Of a stretch of DNA of 36,816 bases, positions 30,239-36,816 are shown in pieces. The translations under genes were made by a program, and so were the position numbers. The number at the start of each line of letters is the position of its first letter. The stretch's first letter is position 1. The stretch is from the IMG/VR virus record IMGVR_UViG_3300019730_000001, positions 1 through 36,816 of that record, one strand, 5' to 3'. Under the pieces are notes generated by a model. That model did not search any database and was not told the DNA's origin. It saw only the letters and a program-made list of their open reading frames with translations. This DNA comes from a virus.

Positions 30239-30451
30239 ATGACTAAAATAAAACCAGACTTATTTAATACATCAGCTGAACTTAAAAGTTTACAAGAACT
30301 AGAAAACTTATTAGTAGCTTTGAATATAGGAGTAATAACAATAGATGAAGGTATAGAATATTTTGAAAGAAAAAATAAAGCAAGAGATGAAGAGCTTGAT
30401 ATTAAAAGAGATGTTGAACAAATGAAACGAATAGAAAAACTTAATATGTAG
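30239..30451 (+). CDS. Hypothetical helical protein
   Basis: 70 residues from ATG 30239 (MTKIKPDLFNTSAELKSLQE), preceded by AAGGA at a good distance; an upstream in-frame ATG at 30218 would overlap the previous ORF and is not preferred. Charged, helical. Function unknown. Confidence 0.65.
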   Translation: MTKIKPDLFNTSAELKSLQELENLLVALNIGVITIDEGIEYFERKNKARDEELDIKRDVEQMKRIEKLNM

Positions 30452-30460
30452 GAGGATGTT

Positions 30461-30646
30461 ATGGTTCAATATGTAAAAGGAATAAGCAGGAATAAACCTA
30501 AAAAAGAAGAAAAGATAAGGGGTTGTATAGTAACTGATAATGGTTTTATGTGTTCAAGAAAAGGTATGTCTAAAGAAGCTTTTGAAAAGAATAAAAAAAT
30601 CATAGATGAATTTGTTAAAAAATTAGAGGAGAAAGAAAATGGATAA
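30461..30646 (+). CDS. Hypothetical Lys-rich protein
   Basis: 61 residues with strong SD AGGAGG. Basic N-terminus (KGISRNKPKKEEK), two Cys residues (CIVTDNGFMC) and an amphipathic C-terminal helix. No family was recognised. Overlaps the next gene by 8 bases. Confidence 0.65.
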   Translation: MVQYVKGISRNKPKKEEKIRGCIVTDNGFMCSRKGMSKEAFEKNKKIIDEFVKKLEEKENG

Positions 30647-30788
30647 ATATATAATAGAATGTGAAAATTGTGGAAATAAACTAACAGTTTCAAATAATGT
30701 TTTAATGACAACATGTGATAAATGTGGAAGAATTATGACAAGTCTAAATGAAGAAGGTAAACAAACATTTGAAGATAAGTTATATTAA
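30639..30788 (+). CDS. Small zinc-ribbon protein
   Basis: 49 residues with two CxxC knuckles: CENCGNKL (8-15) and CDKCGRIM (26-33), a four-cysteine zinc ribbon. Such small ribbons bind nucleic acid or proteins. SD AGAGGAG lies in the end of the previous gene. Confidence 0.7.
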   Translation: MDKYIIECENCGNKLTVSNNVLMTTCDKCGRIMTSLNEEGKQTFEDKLY

Positions 30789-30853
30789 CATGTACGGTTA
30801 TCATTTATACAGAAGACTAACAGACTGGTTAATTTAAACAATAGGAGGTAAAT

Positions 30854-31051
30854 ATGGAATTTGTACACAAAAAAGTAACTAATATTAAGCCTAAGTACTT
30901 AGATGAGTATAACCATATATACTTTATGATAAGTACAAGTAAGATAACACTAGAAGAAGCCTTAATTAGGGTAAAAGAACTAGCTGAAACTAAGAGAGTT
31001 AAGCTTGGAATCACAAAGGATAATAAAAGTAAAAGATTGGAGAAAGAATAA
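30854..31051 (+). CDS. Hypothetical small basic protein
   Basis: 65 residues with strong SD AGGAGG seven bases upstream. A helical, basic C-terminal half (EEALIRVKELAETKRVKLG). Its stop overlaps the next ATG as TAATG. Confidence 0.65.
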   Translation: MEFVHKKVTNIKPKYLDEYNHIYFMISTSKITLEEALIRVKELAETKRVKLGITKDNKSKRLEKE

Positions 31052-31362
31052 TGATTTATACAGCAATAGCACTACTTATAATATATTTTATTTTTTTTAG
31101 ATTTAAGAAAGATATATATTTTAATTTTCACAGCGGGAATAGTGTTTTAATAGGTTATGTAACTATAGAAAAAGACCCTATTGATATACTCGGTCTATCT
31201 TGTCTTTGGGAATGTAGAATACCAGATAGATATTTATATAAAAGTATTTATTTTATACCTAAAGGTACTACTATTATGAGTTATAGAGGGTGTAGAAGAA
31301 AATTCAGAAAAGATATAGTAAAAAGATTGCAAGAATCAGATGTAATTTTTAATGTTAAATAA
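31051..31362 (+). CDS. Membrane-anchored hypothetical protein
   Basis: 103 residues: an N-terminal anchor (about 2-16, TAIALLIIYFIFF) followed by basic residues and a soluble domain with three Cys (SCLWEC and GCRRKF). No family was recognised. It is coupled to the gene before. Confidence 0.6.
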   Translation: MIYTAIALLIIYFIFFRFKKDIYFNFHSGNSVLIGYVTIEKDPIDILGLSCLWECRIPDRYLYKSIYFIPKGTTIMSYRGCRRKFRKDIVKRLQESDVIFNVK

Positions 31363-31386
31363 CAAAGGATAAGAAGGAGAATAAAT

Positions 31387-31617
31387 ATGAAGTGGATTGA
31401 CGTTAAAAAAGAAAAACCTATAGAAGATGAAGCCATATACCTAAAAGGAATAAAACAATCAGAAAGTTTTGTAGATATATTTGCAGATGTTTTGAAAGGA
31501 GTAGGGGAAGAAGTTGTTTGTTTTGGGTATTATAATAAAGAAATAGGTTTTATAGCAAATGGGTTAATAGATATAACACATTGGACATATATTAACAACA
31601 ATAAAGAAGAGGTGTAA
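31387..31617 (+). CDS. DUF551-like protein
   Basis: 76 residues. The ends fit the DUF551 pattern common in phage accessory regions: MKWIDVKKEKPIEDEAIYL at the start, CFGYYNKEIGF in the middle and DITHWTYI at the end (consensus WIxVxxxxP ... VTHWxPLP). Role unknown. A second DUF551-like end is fused to the protein encoded at 31789. Confidence 0.7.
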   Translation: MKWIDVKKEKPIEDEAIYLKGIKQSESFVDIFADVLKGVGEEVVCFGYYNKEIGFIANGLIDITHWTYINNNKEEV

Positions 31618-31619
31618 GT

Positions 31620-31796
31620 ATGAGTAAATTTATAGGCACAATACATGATAAAGAAAATAGAAAATGGTTTGATTTTTATTTTGATTTAGGTAATTACAAA
31701 GATGGTTTAAGTCCTCATAGTTTTGTAACTATTCGTACATCTAGTTACTCAAAAATAGATACAAACCAACAAAAAGGAGAAGTAGAATATGAGTGA
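31620..31796 (+). CDS. Small hypothetical protein
   Basis: 58 residues (MSKFIGTIHDKENRKWFDFY) beginning 3 bases after the previous stop; beta-like first half, with SD AGAAGAGG. It overlaps the next gene by 8 bases. No family was recognised. Confidence 0.6.
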   Translation: MSKFIGTIHDKENRKWFDFYFDLGNYKDGLSPHSFVTIRTSSYSKIDTNQQKGEVEYE

Positions 31797-32280
31797 ATTA
31801 TTAACAGTTGAAGAAATAGAAACACAAATTATATTTTGGCATCAAAAGATGTTAAAAACAAAACAAATAGATGCTAAAGAAAGTTATGCAATTAAAGAAA
31901 TTGAATGGAGGAATATACTTAAATATGCAGAAAGAATACAAGAACAACAAGAAACAATAGATATGCTAAAACAATCTGAACAAAATGCTAAAGAACATGC
32001 TGATGACTTTGCTGTTGATTGTAAAAGACTAGAAGAAGAACTTAAATCTAAAAACGAAACAATAGATAAGTATTCTAAATTATTAAAAAGAGATATAGGG
32101 TTAATCGATGATTGGCGTAAGGTGTCTGAGGAACTTCCTGAACCAGGAGAATATAATGGTTATTTTGAAAAGTATGGCACTATGCAAGTATGCTATAATA
32201 GTGGGGTATGGTTTAATAAATTTGGTGTAGAAGATAATCCTACCCACTGGAAACCAATTAAAGCTCCTAAGGAGGAATAG
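31789..32280 (+). CDS. Coiled-coil protein with DUF551-like C-terminus
   Basis: 163 residues: charged helices and a heptad coiled coil (about 45-105), then WRKVSEELPEPGEYNGYF (109-126) and NPTHWKPIKAP at the end, again the DUF551 pattern. So a DUF551 module is fused here to an oligomerising helix. SD AAGGAG. Function unknown. Confidence 0.7.
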   Translation: MSELLTVEEIETQIIFWHQKMLKTKQIDAKESYAIKEIEWRNILKYAERIQEQQETIDMLKQSEQNAKEHADDFAVDCKRLEEELKSKNETIDKYSKLLKRDIGLIDDWRKVSEELPEPGEYNGYFEKYGTMQVCYNSGVWFNKFGVEDNPTHWKPIKAPKEE

Positions 32281-32283
32281 ATT

Positions 32284-32457
32284 ATGGCTTGTTTGAAAGA
32301 TATGAAGTTTTATTGTATTGATATATCAAATAGAAATAAACTATGTGTACATTCAGGAGAAGATTGGGAATGGTCTTTGAATTTATATAAAACAAATCTT
32401 ATATTCACAACACTAGAAGAAGCAGAAGCTAAGTTAAAGGAAATGAAAGGAGAGTAG
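32284..32457 (+). CDS. Small hypothetical protein
   Basis: 57 residues with three Cys (MACLKDMKFYCIDI ... LCVH) and an amphipathic C-terminal helix (LEEAEAKLKEMK). SD AAGGAGG. Two bases separate its stop from the next start. No family was recognised. Confidence 0.65.
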   Translation: MACLKDMKFYCIDISNRNKLCVHSGEDWEWSLNLYKTNLIFTTLEEAEAKLKEMKGE

Positions 32458-32459
32458 AT

Positions 32460-32738
32460 ATGGAAGAAGAAGAAATAAAAATAAATCATATACCTGATAT
32501 AAGCCGTTATAATAGTAATTATTATACTTTTATTGGATTTAGTGATGAATTTAATATAGTTCATGAAGAATGTTCTGATTTATGGAACGGAGAATCTATA
32601 TACAGAATTGGTATTATAAAATGTAGAGAAATGAAATGGCTTGATAAATGGTTTATGTTAAATGATAGTGAAATAACTAAAGTTACAAAAGATAGTTTTA
32701 AAGATTTAGAAATTAAAGATAGTTATATATGGACTTAA
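32460..32738 (+). CDS. Hypothetical acidic protein
   Basis: 92 residues, acidic and rich in Tyr/Trp, likely a mixed alpha/beta fold. SD AAAGGAGAG. No family was recognised. Confidence 0.65.
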   Translation: MEEEEIKINHIPDISRYNSNYYTFIGFSDEFNIVHEECSDLWNGESIYRIGIIKCREMKWLDKWFMLNDSEITKVTKDSFKDLEIKDSYIWT

Positions 32739-32749
32739 AGGATTAAACA

Positions 32750-32890
32750 ATGGGAAAGAAAAAACATAGTAACTCTAATCCTAGATGGGCTAATGAGATA
32801 AAGACTACACATAAGGGTCTTTGTCCTAATAAAAAGTACAAGATTAAAGCTAAAGAAGATAAACAACAAATAAGATTGGAGATAAGATGA
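32750..32890 (+). CDS. Small very basic protein
   Basis: 46 residues with 13 Lys and 3 Arg (MGKKKHSNSNPRWANEIKTT), consistent with nucleic-acid binding. The SD is weak (AAAGGATTAAACA). Its stop overlaps the ATG of the metallopeptidase gene (ATGA). Confidence 0.55.
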   Translation: MGKKKHSNSNPRWANEIKTTHKGLCPNKKYKIKAKEDKQQIRLEIR

Positions 32891-33186
32891 AAGATTTTAA
32901 GATAAATATATTAGGATGTGTATGGGATGTTAAATATGTAGAACATAACAACCCTGTATTAGATGGGAATAGAGGATTTTGTGTATATAGAAAAGACTCA
33001 ATATATATAGATAAAACATTGAGTAAACAACAATTAGAACATACATTATATCACGAATTAACTCATGCCTTATTAGCAGAGAGTGGATTTAATATAGATT
33101 GTAAAGACGCTTTAGGAAATTATTATGAACATTTTGTAGATTCATTAAGTAAATGTATTAGAAGTTGTATGAAATTAAAGAAATAG
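32887..33186 (+). CDS. HExxH zinc metallopeptidase-like protein (ImmA/IrrE-like)
   Basis: 99 residues. YHELTHALLAESGF holds HELTH (56-60), the gluzincin-type HExxH motif, and a downstream Glu in NYYEHFVD can serve as third ligand. Length and layout fit the minimal phage peptidases related to ImmA/IrrE and SprT. Known relatives cleave repressors or damaged DNA-protein complexes; the target here is unknown and no phage repressor is present. Confidence 0.75.
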   Translation: MKDFKINILGCVWDVKYVEHNNPVLDGNRGFCVYRKDSIYIDKTLSKQQLEHTLYHELTHALLAESGFNIDCKDALGNYYEHFVDSLSKCIRSCMKLKK

Positions 33187-33210
33187 AAAAACAAATAAAG
33201 GAGAAACAAA

Positions 33211-33372
33211 ATGATAAGAAAAGTTAAAGAAATAAAAAAACTTACTACTAGAGAACTAACAGAAAAAGAATTATTTCTAGTAAATAAACAAATTAGAACA
33301 GCACCTAAATGTGCAGGACATGCTCTAAGAAGTAAGGCTGAAAAGCTAAGAAACAAATTAAATTTAAGTTAA
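33211..33372 (+). CDS. Small basic helical protein
   Basis: 53 residues (MIRKVKEIKKLTTRELTEKE), basic and helical, with SD AAAGGAGA. Last gene before the primase-helicase promoter. No family was recognised. Confidence 0.6.
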   Translation: MIRKVKEIKKLTTRELTEKELFLVNKQIRTAPKCAGHALRSKAEKLRNKLNLS

Positions 33373-33380
33373 TTTTTTTC

Positions 33381-33409
33381 TTGACATTTTTAATTAAGTA
33401 TGCTAAGTA
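33381..33409 (+). promoter_or_regulatory. Promoter of the primase-helicase operon
   Basis: TTGACA (33381-33386), 17 bases, TAAGTA (33404-33409), with TGC before the -10. It drives a leader of about 110 bases with a strong hairpin ahead of the primase-helicase gene. Confidence 0.75.
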
Positions 33410-33427
33410 ATAGATATATAAAGATAT

Positions 33428-33519
33428 AAGGGTAGATGAACATAAATATAAAAGCCTCCTTTCTGCGTCTACCCTTTTCCCTTAGGAGGTTGGGATAAGT
33501 TACACTATATTGTAGGAGG
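33428..33519 (+). promoter_or_regulatory. Structured 5' leader with anti-SD loop
   Basis: AAGGGTAGA (33428-33436) and TCTACCCTT (33468-33476) make a perfect 9-bp stem. Its 31-base loop contains CCTCCT (33455-33460), complementary to two AGGAGG sites downstream (33484-33489 and 33514-33519). The second is the SD of the primase-helicase gene. The loop could therefore mask the SD; a few T's after the stem (TTTTCCC) also allow attenuation. Confidence 0.6.
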
Positions 33520-33524
33520 TAATA

Positions 33525-35177
33525 GTGCAAAATAAATTAGATAATTTAGGGATTACATTAAGAAAAACAGGTCGTCAAGTTTGTCCTAAATGTAGTCATA
33601 CTAGAAAAAACAAGACTGATAAATGTCTACAAGTTACATATAAAGATGATTGTGTATTATATAACTGCCATAACTTTGGATGTGGATTTACAGGGATAGT
33701 ATCAGATAAGAAATATAACTTTGAAATACAACCTAAAGTATACAAAAAACCTCTTCCAGCTAAGGAAGTTTCAGATAAAGAAAAAGTATATAAATACTTT
33801 GAATCAAGAGGGATAAAGCGAGAGACAACGCAACTCTTTAATATAGGATATAATGGTTCTGAAATAATATTCCCATATTATAAGCATGGAGAGTTAGTAA
33901 ATAATAAATATCGTACAGCTAATAAAACATTTAGACAAGAAGCAGAGTCAGAGAAAACTCTTTTTGGTATGGATATCTGTACTAATTTAGTAGCTGATAC
34001 TGAGGACTATACATTAACTATAGTTGAAGGTGAATTTGACGCTATGAGTTTTATACAAGCAGGTATTCCTGCAGTTAGTATACCTCAAGGTGCAAGTGAT
34101 AATAAATTAGAATGTATATCTAATTGCTTTGATTTTATTTCTGCATTTGATAATATAGTTATTGCAGTAGATGCTGATAAAGCTGGAGATAATATTAAAG
34201 AAGTATTACTAGAGAGATTTAATAAAAGTAAAGCTTGTTATGTTATAGACTGGAGTAAATATGATTCTAAAGATGCTAATGATGCACTAATAAAAGGTGG
34301 TATTGACTTATTACAGAAAGCTTATTCTGAAAGAGAACACGTTCCAATTAAAGGGTTAGTGAATTTAGAATTACAAAGAGAGAGTATTAGAAAGTTTATC
34401 TTCTCAGATTATAATAAAGGATTATCAACTGGTTGGAGTAACTTAGATAACATTATAAATGTAGTAGAAGATGGTGCTTTAGCAGTTGTTACAGGTTATC
34501 CTGGTAGAGGTAAATCAACCTTTGTTGATAACTTATTATATAACCTTAGTGTAAACGAAAACTGGAAACATTTAGTATGTTCTTTTGAGACTACAGTAGA
34601 GAGACATGTAGCTAACTTTATACAAATGCATACAGGTAAGAGTGCTAAAACTCAAGGAGATTATGCAATAAAAGAAGATGAATTTAATGATTCAATAGAC
34701 TACTTCTCTAATAAGTTATTCTTATATGATACAGATGAAAGTTTATCTATAGATGATATAATAGAATTAGCTAAATATGCAGTAGAAAGATATGGAGTTA
34801 AATCTTTAACTATTGACCCTTATAATAGAATTAAAAGAAATATAGGAGATAGAGAAGATTTATTTATTGGTGAGATGTTGGCTAAACTAGCTTTCTTTGC
34901 TAAACAGTATGGTATATTAGTTATCTTTATTGCACATCCTAAGAAGACTTTTGATACATCTGTTATTCCTACAGGTTATGATATATCAGGTTCTGCTGAC
35001 TGGGTTAATATGGCTGACTATTTATTATCAGTACATAGAGATAAGAATAAAGATACAGGAAGATATATAGGTAATACTATATTACAAGTACAGAAAGTAA
35101 AGTCTGAACATCATGGAGACCCATCAGGTGGAACAGTAGAGTTTAATATGTTTAGAAATAGATTAAAGGAGATATAA
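33525..35177 (+). CDS. TOPRIM primase-helicase (T7 gp4-like)
   Basis: 550 residues, starting at GTG five bases after SD AGGAGG. A zinc-binding domain has CPKC (20-23) and CHNFGC (48-53). The TOPRIM primase core has VEGEFDAMSF (167-176; Glu168) and AVDADKAGD (214-222). The C-terminal RecA/DnaB helicase has Walker A GYPGRGKST (324-332), a Walker B-like LTIDPYN and a downstream VIFIAHPKK motif. It unwinds DNA and lays down primers at the fork, and it is the only clear replisome enzyme in the genome; the polymerase must come from the host. Confidence 0.92.
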   Translation: MQNKLDNLGITLRKTGRQVCPKCSHTRKNKTDKCLQVTYKDDCVLYNCHNFGCGFTGIVSDKKYNFEIQPKVYKKPLPAKEVSDKEKVYKYFESRGIKRETTQLFNIGYNGSEIIFPYYKHGELVNNKYRTANKTFRQEAESEKTLFGMDICTNLVADTEDYTLTIVEGEFDAMSFIQAGIPAVSIPQGASDNKLECISNCFDFISAFDNIVIAVDADKAGDNIKEVLLERFNKSKACYVIDWSKYDSKDANDALIKGGIDLLQKAYSEREHVPIKGLVNLELQRESIRKFIFSDYNKGLSTGWSNLDNIINVVEDGALAVVTGYPGRGKSTFVDNLLYNLSVNENWKHLVCSFETTVERHVANFIQMHTGKSAKTQGDYAIKEDEFNDSIDYFSNKLFLYDTDESLSIDDIIELAKYAVERYGVKSLTIDPYNRIKRNIGDREDLFIGEMLAKLAFFAKQYGILVIFIAHPKKTFDTSVIPTGYDISGSADWVNMADYLLSVHRDKNKDTGRYIGNTILQVQKVKSEHHGDPSGGTVEFNMFRNRLKEI

Positions 35178-35178
35178 T

Positions 35179-35664
35179 ATGATTAAAATACCAGAAGAAA
35201 AAAAAGGAAAATATGTTCAATTTAATGTTTTCCCAGAATTTAATTTAAAAGTAGGTGGTTTACTTTATTTAATGAAAGCAACTTATACTTGGGAAGAATT
35301 AGAAGGTAAAACAGAATTAACAGAAGAAGAAGTTAGATTAAGAGCAGAACAACAAATAGAAGATGAAAAGAAGAAGAATAAAGAATGTAAAAGAAGTAAA
35401 ATAAAAGAAAAATTACATAGGTATTCTAAACTATATGGTGGAGATTTAATATTAATGGTATTAAAAGATTGGGATATAATAGATTTAAGAGAATACGATG
35501 ATAATGTTGACTGGTATAATAATTTTAATGAATTTAGTTATTATGTAGAACAATGGGAGTCTGGTGGTTATGCTGATATACTAACAGAATTGATAGAAGA
35601 TAAAGTAGTGGAATTTAAGCAATTAAGTAATGGTAAAGCAGTATATAAATTTATAGGAGAATAG
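35179..35664 (+). CDS. Hypothetical acidic protein after primase-helicase
   Basis: 161 residues, strongly charged with a Lys/Glu-rich helix (about 50-80) and an acidic Trp/Tyr-rich C-terminal half. It starts one base after the primase-helicase stop, so the two are probably co-translated. No family was recognised; a replication accessory role is only positional inference. Confidence 0.65.
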   Translation: MIKIPEEKKGKYVQFNVFPEFNLKVGGLLYLMKATYTWEELEGKTELTEEEVRLRAEQQIEDEKKKNKECKRSKIKEKLHRYSKLYGGDLILMVLKDWDIIDLREYDDNVDWYNNFNEFSYYVEQWESGGYADILTELIEDKVVEFKQLSNGKAVYKFIGE

Positions 35665-35665
35665 A

Positions 35666-36127
35666 ATGAAGAATCATAGATTAGATATAGAGAATATTAT
35701 AACATTTTTATTTAACCCAAATGTAGATACTAAGGAGAAGTCAAAAGTATCTAGGATTATATTAGATGCAGATAATAGAGTATTAACTATAGATGATTTA
35801 GAATTCTGGGAACACCCTAATAGAACTTTAGACTCTGAATTATTAGAGGAAACTTTAGTATTCTTCCCTAATGGTTATGGAGTTAATATAACTAAGCTAG
35901 ATAACAAAGAATATCCTTATCATATATTAAGAATCAGAAGAGATAGATTTGAGTTTACAGAACATTGTAACTTAAAGAAGTATGATATAAGATGTAAGAA
36001 TAAGGGAGAAGTTAACAAAGAGTTAGCTAAATTACAGAAGAGATTAAGATATAGAAGTGGATTACAGGTAATTAGAAATATATTAAACTACTTAGATACA
36101 CTAGAAGTAACAATGAAAGGAAAGTAA
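35666..36127 (+). CDS. Hypothetical protein
   Basis: 153 residues with a beta-rich middle (YGVNITKLDNKEYPYHILRI) and a helical basic C-terminus (ELAKLQKRLRYRSGLQVI). One base after the previous stop. No family was recognised. Confidence 0.65.
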   Translation: MKNHRLDIENIITFLFNPNVDTKEKSKVSRIILDADNRVLTIDDLEFWEHPNRTLDSELLEETLVFFPNGYGVNITKLDNKEYPYHILRIRRDRFEFTEHCNLKKYDIRCKNKGEVNKELAKLQKRLRYRSGLQVIRNILNYLDTLEVTMKGK

Positions 36128-36128
36128 G

Positions 36129-36476
36129 ATGAATTATTTTAGAGAAGATGAATTTAATATGGATGGCAAACCTTGTTTTGAGTTTATGAATCCTGTAATA
36201 TTAAGTGCAATAGACGAATTAAGACATATAGTAGGTAAACCATTTAGGATTAATTCTAGTTATAGAGATAAAAAGTATAATGAATATGTTGGAGGTAGTA
36301 AACACTCACAACATTTATTAGGTAATGCAGTTGATATATCTACTAGAGGAATGAATGCTGAAGATAAAGCTAATCTAGTTAGAGAAGCTTTAAATAAAGG
36401 ATTATCAGTAGGGATATATAAAACATTTATTCATTTAGATTGTCGTGCAAGTCAATCAGTATTATGGTGGGGTTAA
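36129..36476 (+). CDS. M15-family peptidase, endolysin
   Basis: 115 residues with the D-Ala-D-Ala carboxypeptidase (M15) pattern: RINSSYRDKKYNEYVGGSKH (40-59), SQHLLGNAVDIS (60-71; zinc ligands His62 and Asp69) and FIHLDCR (100-106; His102). Such enzymes cut peptidoglycan cross-links. No signal peptide, so it needs a holin to reach the periplasm. It lies more than 3 kb upstream of the holin/spanin cassette (on the circle) rather than beside it. Confidence 0.88.
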   Translation: MNYFREDEFNMDGKPCFEFMNPVILSAIDELRHIVGKPFRINSSYRDKKYNEYVGGSKHSQHLLGNAVDISTRGMNAEDKANLVREALNKGLSVGIYKTFIHLDCRASQSVLWWG

Positions 36477-36477
36477 T

Positions 36478-36720
36478 ATGAATTATATAGATAAATTATT
36501 AGAAGAAGCAGAAAATAGAAAAAAGGAAATTGAGATTGTAAAAGAATATACAGAAAGTAATTTTCAACCTAAAGATGGTGAGTTTTTTTGGAATTTAGAA
36601 TTTGAGATTGAATCATTAAATAAAGAAATACACGAACTTAAACTACTTAAAGCTCAAGGTCAAATAATTATAGATGGATTAAAGGGAGATAAAAAGCATG
36701 TCAAATATAAAGAGAATTAA
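36478..36720 (+). CDS. Coiled-coil hypothetical protein
   Basis: 80 residues from ATG 36478 (MNYIDKLLEEAENRKKEIEI), two bases after the endolysin stop; a longer frame from 36445 would overlap the endolysin and is not preferred. Charged helices throughout. The last 23 bases overlap the glycosyltransferase start at 36698. Confidence 0.65.
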   Translation: MNYIDKLLEEAENRKKEIEIVKEYTESNFQPKDGEFFWNLEFEIESLNKEIHELKLLKAQGQIIIDGLKGDKKHVKYKEN

Positions 36721-36816
36721 AGTATCAATAGTAGCTTATATGGATAATGAATTACCACCAACTATCAAAGACTTATTTAATAAAGCAGATAAGCCAGAGA
36801 ATATAGATGTATATAT
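36694..36816. repeat. Terminal direct repeat, right copy
   Basis: Exact copy of bases 1-123; includes a partial glycosyltransferase start (ATG at 36698). See the left copy for interpretation. Confidence 0.95.

Noticed and set aside
30790-30837. 15-codon ORF (MYGYHLYRRLTDWLI)
   Set aside because: No SD and too short to judge, though it fits the gap between two genes.
1-36816. Temperate phage
   Set aside because: No integrase, CI-like repressor, excisionase or att-like repeat found; the terminal repeat is an assembly overlap or redundancy.
1-36816. tRNA genes or CRISPR array
   Set aside because: No T-loop (GTTCGAATC-like) sequences or regularly spaced direct repeats were seen on either strand.

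Overview
The window is essentially one complete genome of a lytic, T7-like short-tailed phage (podovirus), read once round a circle of 36,693 bases plus a 123-base overlap: bases 1-123 recur exactly at 36694-36816. The DNA is strongly AT-rich. TGA is a stop and TGG is tryptophan, so the code is standard. An overlapping i-spanin/o-spanin pair implies a host with an outer membrane. A MucR/Ros-type zinc-finger gene hints at an alphaproteobacterium, but the host is not proven. I see no integrase, repressor, tRNA, CRISPR or IS element. There is also no phage RNA polymerase and no DNA polymerase, so transcription and DNA synthesis must rely largely on the host.

Layout: two divergent arms leave a non-coding hub at about 24.2-25.8 kb and meet at one bidirectional terminator at 4976-4995. 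The minus-strand arm (24206 down to 5019) is the late/virion operon: two small leader genes, large terminase, small terminase-like protein, small structural protein, GNAT acetyltransferase, portal, small protein, scaffold, major capsid protein (followed by a strong terminator), tail tubular proteins A and B, three internal/ejection virion proteins, tail fibre, a chaperone-like protein, a membrane protein with a papain-like tail, a holin-like protein and a conserved late protein. The plus-strand arm (24387 to 36.8 kb, then on the circle from 1 to 4971) carries the early/middle genes: an HNH nuclease, many small accessory ORFs, a winged-helix replication protein, a Zn peptidase, a TOPRIM primase-helicase, an M15 endolysin, a glycosyltransferase, a recombination set (DUF1071 annealing protein, YqaJ exonuclease, SSB-tailed protein, PD-(D/E)XK protein, RusA resolvase), a MazZ-like nucleotide hydrolase, a holin/spanin cassette and a 48-residue NrdD-tail-like protein.

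The hub is the most interesting part. (1) Two promoters face away from each other. Each has TTTCCGTRCAAA exactly 13 bases upstream of TTGACA, then 17 bases, then an extended -10; they form one large inverted repeat and probably share a regulator. (2) Just downstream on the plus strand lies a GC-richer tract with many possible helices, probably a structured non-coding RNA. (3) A terminator-like hairpin precedes a second GC-richer, foldable tract that could be an RNA or a 52-codon gene. (4) Four perfect same-strand DnaA boxes (TTATCCACA) are spaced 20, 11 and 20 bases apart, flanked by a 12-base direct repeat and AT-rich DNA. This looks like a host-DnaA-dependent origin in a phage that has no polymerase. 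Every gene on both arms points away from this origin and towards the shared terminator, as on a small bacterial chromosome replicated bidirectionally.
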